Source: Pseudomonas vanderleydeniana
Lineage (GTDB): Bacteria > Pseudomonadota > Gammaproteobacteria > Pseudomonadales > Pseudomonadaceae
Assembly (NCBI RefSeq): GCF_014268755.2
Contig: NZ_CP077093.1
Span: 5,608,501 to 5,672,500 of the forward strand
Reading direction: 5' to 3'
DNA length: 64,000 nt
Below, one piece after another: positions 39,241-47,921 of the stretch (positions within the stretch are counted from its first letter, which is position 1; every line of letters starts with the position of its first letter). Below the pieces are notes generated by a model. The model saw only the letters and a list, made by a program, of their open reading frames with translations. It was not told the DNA's origin and searched no databases. The position numbers and the translations under genes are program-made.

Positions 39241-39945
39241 TCACACGCCGCTTTGCAGCAGCATGTTACGGATGTGACCAATGGCCTTAGTCGGGTTCAG
39301 GCCCTTGGGACATACGTTGACGCAGTTCATGATGCCGCGGCAGCGGAATACGCTGAACGGATCATCGAGCGAAGCCAGGCGCTCGGAAGTCTTGGTGTCG
39401 CGGCTGTCTGCCAGGAAGCGGTAGGCTTGCAGCAGGGCAGCTGGACCCAGGAACTTGTCCGGGTTCCACCAGAAGGATGGGCAGGAGGTCGAGCAGCAGG
39501 CGCACAGGATGCACTCGTACAGACCGTCCAGCTTCTCACGCTCTTCCGGCGACTGCAGACGCTCGATGGCCGGAGCCGGCGTATCGTTCTGCAGGAATGG
39601 CTTCACCTTCTCGTATTGCTTGTAGAAGATGCTCATATCGACCACCAGGTCACGGATAACCGGCAAACCTGGCAGAGGACGAACAACCAGCTTGTTACCC
39701 TTGACCACGGAAGACAGCGGCGTGATGCACGCCAGGCCGTTCTTGCCGTTGATGTTCATGCCATCGGAACCGCAAACGCCTTCACGGCAGGAACGACGAT
39801 AGGAGAAACCCTCGTCCTGTTCCTTGATCAGCGCCAGCACGTCCAGGACCATCAGGTCCTTGCCACCGGTATCGACCTGGAATACCTGGGTTTTCGGGGC
39901 CGAGTCGGTGTCGGGGTTGTAACGATAAACTTCGACTTGCAACAT
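39241..39945 (-). CDS. sdhB: Succinate dehydrogenase iron-sulfur subunit
   Basis: 234 aa. Complete Fe-S ligand sets: [2Fe-2S] in CREGVCGSDGMNING..LAC, [4Fe-4S] in CILCACCSTSCP, [3Fe-4S] in CRGIMNCVNVCPKGLNP. Transfers electrons from SdhA FAD to ubiquinone at the membrane. The start MLQVEVYRYNP has AAGGG upstream; an in-frame GTG three codons earlier is less likely. Last gene of sdhCDAB, 11 bp after sdhA. Confidence 0.97.
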   Translation of the reverse strand: MLQVEVYRYNPDTDSAPKTQVFQVDTGGKDLMVLDVLALIKEQDEGFSYRRSCREGVCGSDGMNINGKNGLACITPLSSVVKGNKLVVRPLPGLPVIRDLVVDMSIFYKQYEKVKPFLQNDTPAPAIERLQSPEEREKLDGLYECILCACCSTSCPSFWWNPDKFLGPAALLQAYRFLADSRDTKTSERLASLDDPFSVFRCRGIMNCVNVCPKGLNPTKAIGHIRNMLLQSGV

Positions 39946-39956
39946 GGCGGCCACCC

Positions 39957-41729
39957 TTAGTAAGTCCGGACTTTAGGCTCGAAAGCCGGTACGGTTTTTG
40001 GCGAGAAGTTAACAGCACGTTTGGCAACGCGTTTCTCACCCGGGAAGTACAGGGTGTGGCACAGCCAGTTTTCATCGTCGCGATCTTCGAAGTCTTCACG
40101 GGCGTGGGCACCGCGGGACTCTTTACGCACTTCGGCAGCGATGGCGGTGGCTTCGGCCACTTCCAGCAGGTTCTGCAGTTCCAGTGCTTCGATACGGGCG
40201 GTGTTGAACGCCTGCGACTTGTCGTTGATCTTGACGTTGGCGATACGCTCGCGCAGCTGGGCCAGCTGGGCGATACCCTTCTGCATGTATTCGCCAGTAC
40301 GGAATACACCGAAGTAGTTCTGCATGCAGCTTTGCAGCTCGCGACGCAGGGTCGCCACGTCCTCGCCATCGGTACGCGCATTCAGCGCGGACAGGCGGGC
40401 CAGGGCCGCGTTGATGTCGGCTTCGGTGGCGTCGTCGTACTCGATACCGTCGGTCAGCGCCTTTTCCAGGTGCAGGCCGGCAGCACGGCCGAAGACCACC
40501 AGGTCGAGCAGCGAGTTGCCGCCCAGGCGGTTGGCGCCGTGAACCGATACGCAAGCCACTTCACCTACTGCGAACAGGCCAGGGATGATGGTGTCTTCGC
40601 CGTCGGCGTTCTGGGTGATGGCCTGGCCATGAATGTTGGTGGCAACGCCGCCCATCATGTAGTGGCAGGTCGGAACGACCGGAACCGGAGCAACGACCGG
40701 GTCGACGTGGGCGAAGGTCTTGGACAGTTCGCAGATACCTGGCAGGCGGCTGTGCAGCACTTCCTCGCCGAGGTGGTCGAGCTTGAGCATCACGTGGTCG
40801 CCATTCGGGCCACAACCGTTGCCGGCGATGATTTCCTTCACCATCGAACGGGCAACCACGTCGCGACCCGCCAGGTCCTTCGCGTTCGGAGCATAACGCT
40901 CCATAAAACGCTCGCCGTGCTTGTTGATCAGGTAACCACCTTCACCACGGCAACCCTCGGTCACCAGTACACCGGCGCCGGCAATACCGGTCGGGTGGAA
41001 CTGCCACATCTCGATGTCTTGTACCGGTACGCCAGCACGCAGGGCCATGCCAACGCCGTCACCGGTGTTGATCAGGGCGTTGGTGGTCGAAGCGTAGATA
41101 CGACCGGCGCCGCCGGTGGCCAGGACGGTGGCCTTGGAGCGGATATAGCTGGTTTCGCCGGTTTCGATGCAGATGGCGATCACACCGACGAACGCGCCTT
41201 CCTGGTTTTTCACCAGGTCAACGGCATAGTATTCGTTCAGGAAGGTGGTACCGGCCTTCAGGTTGCCCTGGTACAGGGTGTGCAGCAGTGCGTGACCGGT
41301 ACGGTCGGACGCCGCGCAGGTACGTGCAGCCTGGCCGCCCTTGCCGAAGTCCTTGGACTGGCCACCGAACGGACGCTGGTAGATACGGCCGGATTCGGTA
41401 CGGGAGAACGGCAGACCCATGTGGTCCAGTTCGAAGACCGCAGCCGGGCCTTCCTGACACATGTATTCGATAGCGTCCTGGTCACCGATGTAGTCGGAAC
41501 CCTTGACGGTATCGTACATGTGCCAGCGCCAGTCGTCGTTCGGGTCGGCCGAAGCGATGGCGCAGGTGATGCCACCCTGGGCGGATACGGTGTGCGAACG
41601 GGTCGGGAACACCTTGGTGATCACGGCTGTCTTGTGACCGCCCTGAGCCAGCTGCAGCGCGGCGCGCATGCCCGCACCGCCGCCGCCGATGATGATGGCA
41701 TCGAAAGAAATCGTTGGAATGTTAGCCAT
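39957..41729 (-). CDS. sdhA: Succinate dehydrogenase flavoprotein subunit
   Basis: 590 aa. FAD-binding [17 protein letters not shown]; the covalent FAD His in [11 protein letters not shown]; substrate/catalytic region [32 protein letters not shown]; the C-terminal helical domain. Oxidises succinate to fumarate on the cytoplasmic face. 3 bp after sdhD and 11 bp before sdhB. Confidence 0.98.
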   Translation of the reverse strand: MANIPTISFDAIIIGGGGAGMRAALQLAQGGHKTAVITKVFPTRSHTVSAQGGITCAIASADPNDDWRWHMYDTVKGSDYIGDQDAIEYMCQEGPAAVFELDHMGLPFSRTESGRIYQRPFGGQSKDFGKGGQAARTCAASDRTGHALLHTLYQGNLKAGTTFLNEYYAVDLVKNQEGAFVGVIAICIETGETSYIRSKATVLATGGAGRIYASTTNALINTGDGVGMALRAGVPVQDIEMWQFHPTGIAGAGVLVTEGCRGEGGYLINKHGERFMERYAPNAKDLAGRDVVARSMVKEIIAGNGCGPNGDHVMLKLDHLGEEVLHSRLPGICELSKTFAHVDPVVAPVPVVPTCHYMMGGVATNIHGQAITQNADGEDTIIPGLFAVGEVACVSVHGANRLGGNSLLDLVVFGRAAGLHLEKALTDGIEYDDATEADINAALARLSALNARTDGEDVATLRRELQSCMQNYFGVFRTGEYMQKGIAQLAQLRERIANVKINDKSQAFNTARIEALELQNLLEVAEATAIAAEVRKESRGAHAREDFEDRDDENWLCHTLYFPGEKRVAKRAVNFSPKTVPAFEPKVRTY

Positions 41730-41732
41730 GAA

Positions 41733-42101
41733 TCAGATACCCCAGAGAATCTGCACACCCCAGACGAAGTACGCGAACATTGCAACGCCGCATACCACCT
41801 GGAAAAGGAAACGCACAACAGTCGCGGACTTGCCGAACGCCATCGGCGTCAGGTAGTCGGTCGCGATGGTCCACATGCCGACCCAGGCGTGAGCGCCCAG
41901 GGCCACCAGGGCCAGCAAGCTGAAGATGCGCATCCAGCCGTGAGAGAACAGCTCATGCCATTGACCATAGCCAAGGCCTGGGTTCGCGATGATGTATCCG
42001 ATCAGGAACAGGAAGTATGCCGCGAGAACAACCGCCGACACGCGCTGTGCCATCCAGTCATAGAGGCCCGAACGCGAGAGGTTCGTGACGTTAGTTACCA
42101 T
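41733..42101 (-). CDS. sdhD: Succinate dehydrogenase membrane anchor subunit
   Basis: 122 aa with three TM helices; begins MVTNVTNLSRSGLYDWMAQRVSA, including the quinone-site region. The haem-ligand type His is in ALGAHAWVGMWTIATDY. AGGAG 7 nt before ATG 42101; a TTG two codons earlier is disfavoured. Overlaps sdhC by 7 nt. Confidence 0.95.
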   Translation of the reverse strand: MVTNVTNLSRSGLYDWMAQRVSAVVLAAYFLFLIGYIIANPGLGYGQWHELFSHGWMRIFSLLALVALGAHAWVGMWTIATDYLTPMAFGKSATVVRFLFQVVCGVAMFAYFVWGVQILWGI

Positions 42102-42481
42102 ATCCAAACTCCTGCCAGAACGATTACCACCACGGAAACGGCGATAACGATTTTCGAGCCCAGCTTGCCGCCTTCCAGCGTCTCACCGATGCCCATGTCC
42201 ATGATCAAATGGCGCACACCGGCGACCAGGTGATACAGCAAGGCGGACAGGATGCCCCAAATCACTAGCTTGGCTAGCGGACTGGTCAGACACGCTTTCA
42301 CCTGACCGAAGCCTTCCTCGGAGCTCAGCGACTTGTCCAATGCGTAGAGCATGATGGCCAGGCTGACAAAGAGGATGACACCGGAAATACGGTGAAGAAT
42401 GGACGTGTAAGCAGTGACTGGGAGTTTGATGGTCCTTAGGTCTAGGTTTACAGGTCGTTGGCTTTTCACGGCTTTTTTCAC
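42095..42481 (-). CDS. sdhC: Succinate dehydrogenase cytochrome b556 subunit
   Basis: 128 aa, three TM helices, GTG start. RPVNLDLRTIKLPVTAYTSILHRISGVILF contains the SdhC signature with the quinone-site Ser/Arg, and HLVAGVRHLIMDMG holds the haem-ligand His. First gene of the cluster; leader of about 115 nt from the promoter read at 42605-42633. Confidence 0.95.
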   Translation of the reverse strand: MKKAVKSQRPVNLDLRTIKLPVTAYTSILHRISGVILFVSLAIMLYALDKSLSSEEGFGQVKACLTSPLAKLVIWGILSALLYHLVAGVRHLIMDMGIGETLEGGKLGSKIVIAVSVVVIVLAGVWIW

Positions 42482-42604
42482 ACTGAAGAGCCCCTAACAA
42501 TCAGGGCAAAGTTGTTGGGCAAGTGCACTGGTCAGGTACCCACCACCCAGGGAGTGACGACCCCCAATAAATCAGGCCCAAAAGCCCTTGGCGGTCGGAC
42601 GCCG

Positions 42605-42633
42605 AGTATAGACAGTTAGGCTACTAATGACAA
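42605..42633 (-). promoter_or_regulatory. Sigma70 promoter of sdhC
   Basis: On the minus strand TTGTCA, a 17-bp spacer, then TATACT: near consensus. Predicted start near 42598, leader about 117 nt. Confidence 0.75.
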
Positions 42634-42747
42634 CGCAAAGGACTACCCCCAATGGTGCATTGCGTTAGCCGCGCAAAAGGCGTAAATAGCCGTCAATTTC
42701 GAGGAAAAGCACTGCTCAAAGCCTTCTGGCGTAAGACTTTTGGCAAA

Positions 42748-42775
42748 TTGACTTTCGAATTTATCTCTCTATAGT
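42748..42775 (+). promoter_or_regulatory. Sigma70 promoter of gltA
   Basis: TTGACT, a 16-bp spacer, TATAGT; predicted transcript start near 42782, about 50 nt before the gltA ATG. Divergent from the sdhC promoter with about 115 bp between the two -35 boxes. Confidence 0.8.
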
Positions 42776-42833
42776 GATGCGGGCCCTGCGTGGGGGGCCT
42801 GTCAGATGATTTCAAGCATAAATAGGAGGCCAC

Positions 42834-44123
42834 ATGGCTGACAAAAAAGCGCAGTTGATCATCGAGGGCGCAGCCCCCGTCGAGCTGCCCATTTTAACCG
42901 GCACCGTTGGTCCCGATGTAATCGACGTGCGGGGCCTGACGGCCACGGGCCGGTTCACATTCGACCCTGGCTTCATGTCGACCGCTTCCTGCGAGTCGAA
43001 GATCACCTATATCGACGGCGATAACGGCATCTTGCTGCATCGTGGCTACCCGATCGAGCAACTTGCCGAAAAATCCGATTACCTGGAAACCTGCTACCTG
43101 CTGCTCAACGGCGAACTGCCGACTGCCGAGCAAAAGGCCAAGTTCGTCAGCAACGTCAAGAACCACACCATGGTTCACGAGCAGCTGAAGAGCTTCTTCA
43201 ACGGTTTCCGCCGCGACGCCCACCCGATGGCCGTCATGTGCGGCGTGGTTGGCGCCCTGTCGGCCTTCTACCACGACTCCCTGGACATCAATAACCCTCA
43301 GCACCGCGAAATCTCGGCGGTCCGCCTGGTGGCCAAGATGCCAACCCTGGCAGCGATGGTTTACAAGTACTCCATGGGCCAGCCCATGATGTACCCGCGC
43401 AACGACCTGTCGTACGCGGAAAACTTCCTGCACATGATGTTCAACACCCCGTGCGAGATCAAACCGATCAGCCCGGTACTCGCCAAGGCCATGGACCGGA
43501 TCTTCATCCTCCATGCCGACCACGAGCAGAACGCCTCGACTTCCACCGTGCGCCTGGCCGGCTCTTCGGGTGCGAACCCGTTCGCCTGTATCGCCGCCGG
43601 TATCGCCGCACTGTGGGGCCCTGCCCACGGCGGTGCGAACGAAGCGGTACTGACCATGCTCGATGAAATCGGCGATGTCTCGAACATCGACAAGTTCATC
43701 GCCAAGGCCAAGGACAAGAACGATCCGTTCAAGCTGATGGGCTTCGGTCACCGCGTCTACAAGAACCGTGACCCTCGTGCCACCGTGATGAAGCAGACCT
43801 GCGACGAAGTGTTGAAGGAACTGGGCATCAAGAACGATCCACAACTGGAACTGGCCATGCGCCTGGAAGAGATCGCCCTGACCGATCCTTACTTCATCGA
43901 GCGCTCGCTGTACCCGAACGTCGACTTCTACTCGGGGATCATCCTCAAGGCGATCGGCATTCCAACCAGCATGTTCACCGTGATCTTCGCCCTGGCGCGG
44001 ACCGTCGGCTGGATCTCCCACTGGAAGGAAATGCTCTCCAGCCCGTACAAGATCGGCCGTCCACGCCAGCTGTACACCGGCTACGAGTCGCGTGACATCA
44101 CCAAGCTGGAAGACCGCAAGTAA
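42834..44123 (+). CDS. gltA: Citrate synthase
   Basis: Condenses acetyl-CoA with oxaloacetate. 429 aa, type II (NADH-sensitive hexameric) size. Motifs: catalytic His in [34 protein letters not shown] and the late Asp in [15 protein letters not shown] precedes the ATG. Divergent from sdhCDAB and ends in a strong terminator. Confidence 0.98.
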   Translation: MADKKAQLIIEGAAPVELPILTGTVGPDVIDVRGLTATGRFTFDPGFMSTASCESKITYIDGDNGILLHRGYPIEQLAEKSDYLETCYLLLNGELPTAEQKAKFVSNVKNHTMVHEQLKSFFNGFRRDAHPMAVMCGVVGALSAFYHDSLDINNPQHREISAVRLVAKMPTLAAMVYKYSMGQPMMYPRNDLSYAENFLHMMFNTPCEIKPISPVLAKAMDRIFILHADHEQNASTSTVRLAGSSGANPFACIAAGIAALWGPAHGGANEAVLTMLDEIGDVSNIDKFIAKAKDKNDPFKLMGFGHRVYKNRDPRATVMKQTCDEVLKELGIKNDPQLELAMRLEEIALTDPYFIERSLYPNVDFYSGIILKAIGIPTSMFTVIFALARTVGWISHWKEMLSSPYKIGRPRQLYTGYESRDITKLEDRK

Positions 44124-44156
44124 GGTCTGCCTCGCGTAACATCTTTGCTGCACCGG

Positions 44157-44182
44157 AAACGGCCTCTCCCCAGAGGCCGTTT
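44157..44182 (+). terminator. Terminator of gltA
   Basis: AAACGGCCTCT-CCCC-AGAGGCCGTTT, perfect 11-bp stem with T-rich end, 34 bp past the stop. Confidence 0.92.
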
Positions 44183-44489
44183 TCATTTGTGTTGTGAGGC
44201 GATCGGCATTGCCCGCGACACCTCTCTCCAAAAAACGCCCCCGGCCTTTCGACCAGGAGCGCTTTTCATTCAGCCAGGTTGCGGCATCCGCCATTGTGGC
44301 GAGCGGGCTTGCCCGCGCTGGGCCGCGCAGCGGCCCCAAAACCTGCCACCACGGTCGTATCAGGCACAACGGGCCCAGCGGATTTACGGCTGCCTTGCAG
44401 CCGAGCGCAGGCAAGCCTGCTCGCCACAGAGTCCGCCCCCATGAAGGCTCATCCCATCTACAGAAGCCAGCTCACCTGTCAGGAATAAA
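44183..44489. repeat. REP-bearing intergenic block between gltA and actP
   Basis: A decayed terminator-like AAAACGCCCCCGG..GGAGCGCTTTT is at about 44231-44265. Then a REP doublet: arms TGTGGCGAGCGGGCTTGCCCGCGCT (44295-44319, listed in two halves of under 20 bases) and its near-perfect complement at 44404-44428 (two changes). No gene seen. Confidence 0.75.
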
Positions 44490-44517
44490 AATGCCCCGGT
44501 CTTTCGACCAGGGCATT
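44490..44517 (-). terminator. Terminator of actP
   Basis: AATGCCCTGGTC-GAAA-GACCGGGGCATT on the minus strand followed by TTTATT, 40 bp after the actP stop. Confidence 0.92.
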
Positions 44518-44557
44518 GGCTTGCTCGCAGCTTATATATGGAGGCCTATACAACCCC

Positions 44558-46216
44558 TCAGTGGGAAACCGCCCCGCTCGCCCCCAGGCCGGTCTGCGAA
44601 CGCACGAACTGCGGGAAGAACAGCGCCCGCTCGTTTTCAGCCGCGGTCGACTTGTCGGTGATGGAGAAGAACCAGATCCCGATGAAGGCAATGATCATCG
44701 AGAACAGCGCCGGGTACTCGTAGGGGAAAATGGCCTTTTCATGGTGCAGGATCTGCACCCAGATGGTTGGACCAAGAACCATCAGCCCAACCGCACTGAC
44801 CAACCCCATCCAGCCACCCACCATCGCACCGCGAGTGGTCAGCTTCTTCCAGTACATCGAGAGCAGCAGCACCGGGAAGTTGCAGCTGGCGGCAATGGAG
44901 AACGCCAGGCCGACCATGAACGCGATGTTCTGGTTCTCGAACAGAATGCCCAGGCCGATCGCCAGCACGCCAAGGGCGACAGTGGTGATCTTCGAGACGC
45001 GGATCTCGTCCTTCTCGTTGGCCTTGCCCTTGCGGAACACGCTGGCGTACAGGTCATGGGACACCGCCGAGGCTCCGGCCAGGGTCAGGCCGGCCACCAC
45101 CGCGAGAATCGTCGCGAAGGCCACCGCCGAGATGAAGCCGAGGAACACGCTGCCACCCACGGCGTTGGCCAGGTGTACCGCAGCCATGTTGTTGCCGCCC
45201 AGCAGGGCGCCCGCGGCATCCTTGAACGCCGGGTTGGTGCTGACCAGCAGGATCGCGCCAAAACCGATGATGAAGGTCAGGATGTAGAAGTAGCCGATGA
45301 AGCCGGTGGCGTACAGCACGCTCTTGCGCGCTTCCTTGGCGTCGCTCACGGTGAAGAAGCGCATCAGGATGTGCGGCAGGCCAGCAGTACCGAACATCAG
45401 CGCCAGGCCGAGCGAGAACGCCGAGATCGGGTCTTTCACCAGGCCGCCAGGGCTCATGATCGCCTCACCCTTGGGGTGAACCTTGACCGCCTCGGAGAAC
45501 AGCATGTTGAAGTCGAAGTTGACGTGCTTCATCACCATCAGCGCCATGAACGAAGCGCCCGACAGCAACAGCACGGCCTTGATGATCTGCACCCAGGTGG
45601 TTGCCAGCATGCCGCCGAACAACACGTACAGGCACATCAGGATCCCCACCAGGATCACCGCCACATGGTAGTCCAGGCCGAACAGCAGCTGGATCAGCTT
45701 GCCGGCACCAACCATCTGCGCGATCAGGTAGAACGCCACCACCACCAGCGAACCGCAGGCCGACAGCGAGCGGATCTGGGTTTGCCCGAGGCGGTAGGAC
45801 GCCACGTCGGCAAAGGTGTACTTGCCCAGGTTGCGCAGGCGCTCGGCGATCAGGAACAGGATGATCGGCCAGCCCACCAGGAAGCCGATGGAGTAGATCA
45901 GACCATCGTAGCCGGAGGTGAACACCAGCGCGGAAATACCCAGGAACGAGGCCGCCGACATGTAGTCACCGGCGATCGCCAGGCCGTTCTGGAAGCCGGT
46001 GATCTTGCCACCCGCCGCGTAGTAGTCGGCGGCCGACTTGTTGCGCTTGGAAGCCCAGTAGGTGATGCACAGGGTCGCCCCGACGAACACGATGAACATC
46101 ACGATCGCCGGGATATTGAGAGGTTGCTTGTGCACTTCGCCGGTCAGCGCATCGGCTGCCCAGAGAGCGGGGGCGAAGGCCATCAGGCCCAATGCCGCGG
46201 ATAGACGCCGGATCAT
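44558..46216 (-). CDS. actP: Cation/acetate symporter
   Basis: Sodium:solute symporter family, 552 aa, with a signal-like N-terminus ([20 protein letters not shown]) and about 13 TM segments. Family motifs: [32 protein letters not shown] and [19 protein letters not shown]. Takes up acetate and related short monocarboxylates. Overlaps the yjcH gene by 4 nt. In E. coli the pair follows acs; here it stands apart from it. Confidence 0.96.
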   Translation of the reverse strand: MIRRLSAALGLMAFAPALWAADALTGEVHKQPLNIPAIVMFIVFVGATLCITYWASKRNKSAADYYAAGGKITGFQNGLAIAGDYMSAASFLGISALVFTSGYDGLIYSIGFLVGWPIILFLIAERLRNLGKYTFADVASYRLGQTQIRSLSACGSLVVVAFYLIAQMVGAGKLIQLLFGLDYHVAVILVGILMCLYVLFGGMLATTWVQIIKAVLLLSGASFMALMVMKHVNFDFNMLFSEAVKVHPKGEAIMSPGGLVKDPISAFSLGLALMFGTAGLPHILMRFFTVSDAKEARKSVLYATGFIGYFYILTFIIGFGAILLVSTNPAFKDAAGALLGGNNMAAVHLANAVGGSVFLGFISAVAFATILAVVAGLTLAGASAVSHDLYASVFRKGKANEKDEIRVSKITTVALGVLAIGLGILFENQNIAFMVGLAFSIAASCNFPVLLLSMYWKKLTTRGAMVGGWMGLVSAVGLMVLGPTIWVQILHHEKAIFPYEYPALFSMIIAFIGIWFFSITDKSTAAENERALFFPQFVRSQTGLGASGAVSH

Positions 46217-46524
46217 TGCTGGGCCTCCTTGAGGATCTCATTGTTCAGGTCGTCGAATTCGCCGTTGGCGCGACGCACGTAGATGGCGGTCAGGACGAAG
46301 GCCGAGACGATCAGGCCGACACCCAGCGGTATGCCCCAGGTGATCGATGACGTCGGACTGAGCTTGGCGCCCAGTACCTGCGGTCCATACGCAATCAGAA
46401 GAATGAAAGCCGAATACAAGCCAAGCATGACCGCCGAGAGAATCCAGGCGAATCGTTCCCGTTTCCTGACCAGCTCCTTGAAGCGCGGGCTGTTCTGGAT
46501 CGAGAGGTAAATGCTGTCGTTCAT
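46213..46524 (-). CDS. yjcH: DUF485 membrane protein YjcH
   Basis: 103 aa with two TM segments (about 25-48 and 60-82), beginning [22 protein letters not shown] and ending [18 protein letters not shown]. The DUF485 partner of ActP, always upstream of it. The start is chosen for family match and GAGGAT upstream. An A-rich Crc/Hfq-type motif overlaps the start codon. Confidence 0.94.
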   Translation of the reverse strand: MNDSIYLSIQNSPRFKELVRKRERFAWILSAVMLGLYSAFILLIAYGPQVLGAKLSPTSSITWGIPLGVGLIVSAFVLTAIYVRRANGEFDDLNNEILKEAQQ

Positions 46525-46531
46525 TGTTTTT
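46524..46531 (-). promoter_or_regulatory. Catabolite-activity motif (AAnAAnAA) at the yjcH start
   Basis: AAAAACAA on the minus strand overlaps the A of the yjcH ATG. It fits the Hfq/Crc binding rule AAnAAnAA near ribosome sites. Acetate uptake genes are reported Crc targets in Pseudomonas (recalled). Confidence 0.55.
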
Positions 46532-46679
46532 ATCCTCGCAGCACAGATGAGATGAAACATTTTTCACTTTAGGCGGCTCTGCAACCGACACCAGACGACC
46601 TTAGTATTAGAACGACATTAGTTCACTTGCGTGACCTTCACCGGTGCGCGAGACCATATTCAACGAACGGAAACACGAA

Positions 46680-46707
46680 GGCCGCCGGGCGAAAACGCCG
46701 GGCGGCC
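46680..46707 (-). terminator. Hairpin after the betaine-type binding protein gene
   Basis: GGCCGCCCGGCG and CGCCCGGCGGCC pair with one mismatch around TTTT on the minus strand, 32 bp after the stop; the T-tract is weak. Confidence 0.65.
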
Positions 46708-46738
46708 TCGGGTACTGCGAGCTAGAGCCTTCGGTGGA

Positions 46739-47590
46739 TTATTTGGTCCACTCGGCTACGCGATCCGGGTGCTTGGCGACCCAGTCCTTGGCAGCCGCTT
46801 CAGGCTTGGCGCCGTCCTGGATCGCCAGCATGACCTGGCCGATTTCATCCTTCGACGCCCACTGGAATTTCTTCAGGAACGCCGCCACTTCCGGCGCCTT
46901 CTTGTCCAGCTCCTTGCTGCCGATGCTGTTGACGGTCTCGGCCGCGCCATACACGCCCTTGGGATCTTCGAGGAAACGCAGCTTCCACTTGGCGAACATC
47001 CAGTGCGGTACCCAGCCAGTGACCGCAATCGACTCGTTCTTCTCTTCGGCGCGGGTCAGCTCGGCGATCATCGCCGCACCCGAACTGGCCTGCAGCTTGT
47101 AGCCATCGAGCGCGTAGTCCTTGATCGCCTGCTCGGTCTTGAGCATCACACCGGAGCCGGCATCGATACCGACGATCTTCTTCTTGAAGCTCTCGTCGGT
47201 CTTGAGATCGGCAATGGACTGGGCCTTGACGTACTCAGGCACGATCAGGCCGATCTTGGCATCCTTGAAGTTGGGGCCGTAGTCGACCACCTTGTCCTTG
47301 TTCTTGGCCCAGTACTCACCATGGGTCACCGGCAGCCAGGCGGAAAGCATGGCATCGAGCTTGCCGGTGGCAACCCCCTGCCACATGATCCCGGTGGCGA
47401 CAGCCTGCAGCTTCACGTCATAACCCAGCTTCTGCTTGATGACCTCGGCGGCCACGTTGGTGGTGGCTACGCTATCGGACCAGCCGTCGACGTAACCGAT
47501 GGTCACGGTCTTGGTTTCGGCACTGGCCAGGTTGGAGCTGATCGCAAGCACCAGAGCGGCACCTGCGCCTAAGAGTCGTCGCATCTTCAT
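46739..47590 (-). CDS. Glycine betaine/choline-type ABC substrate-binding protein (OpuAC family)
   Basis: 283 aa, signal peptide cleaved after ASA (about residue 24). OpuAC features: VTIGYVDGWSDSVATTNVAAEVIKQKLGY, the aromatic cage residues in ATGIMWQGVATGKLDAMLSAWLPVTHGEYW, and GWVPHWMFAKWKLRFLEDP. Binds a quaternary amine in the periplasm. No permease or ATPase adjacent, so it probably works with a transporter elsewhere, like the orphan BetX/CaiX proteins of pseudomonads. Position next to yjcH-actP matches P. aeruginosa PA3234-PA3236 (recalled). Confidence 0.9.
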   Translation of the reverse strand: MKMRRLLGAGAALVLAISSNLASAETKTVTIGYVDGWSDSVATTNVAAEVIKQKLGYDVKLQAVATGIMWQGVATGKLDAMLSAWLPVTHGEYWAKNKDKVVDYGPNFKDAKIGLIVPEYVKAQSIADLKTDESFKKKIVGIDAGSGVMLKTEQAIKDYALDGYKLQASSGAAMIAELTRAEEKNESIAVTGWVPHWMFAKWKLRFLEDPKGVYGAAETVNSIGSKELDKKAPEVAAFLKKFQWASKDEIGQVMLAIQDGAKPEAAAKDWVAKHPDRVAEWTK

Positions 47591-47921
47591 CGTTACTTCC
47601 CCGAAAGTGCTGCGCCCGACGGATGCCGGGCGGCATCAACGTATAGTTATGGTGCACGGCGCCCCCTTCACGCCTCACGGCCAAACCCGTTCGATCATCA
47701 GCGGAGTACTGATACGTCGATCATCAACCCAGCCCGCCTCCCAACCTGATCTGACAGCGACATCAAGACAGCGAGAAGCGACATCAGAAAGCCAGCAATT
47801 ACTCGGTTGGGAATGCGCCTCATCCAACGCCAGCGGACTTTGCATGACAAAATGCTGCGCAAGCCCAAGGCCAGAGCAATTCCGGGTAATATGCGCGGCT
47901 TTGTTCCCAGACAGCCCGACC
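47591..47921. promoter_or_regulatory. Divergent region with two sets of direct repeats
   Basis: 331 bp between the binding-protein gene (-) and the GH17 gene (+). TCGATCATCA occurs at 47691-47700 and 47717-47726 (26 bp apart); AGCGACATCA at 47756-47765 and 47777-47786 (21 bp apart). A two-turn spacing suits AraC-type activators such as GbdR, the glycine betaine regulator, but no consensus was checked. Confidence 0.45.

Noticed and set aside
44516..46204. 562-codon plus-strand open frame opposite actP
   Set aside because: Antisense of actP; rich in His, Gln and Arg with no domain.
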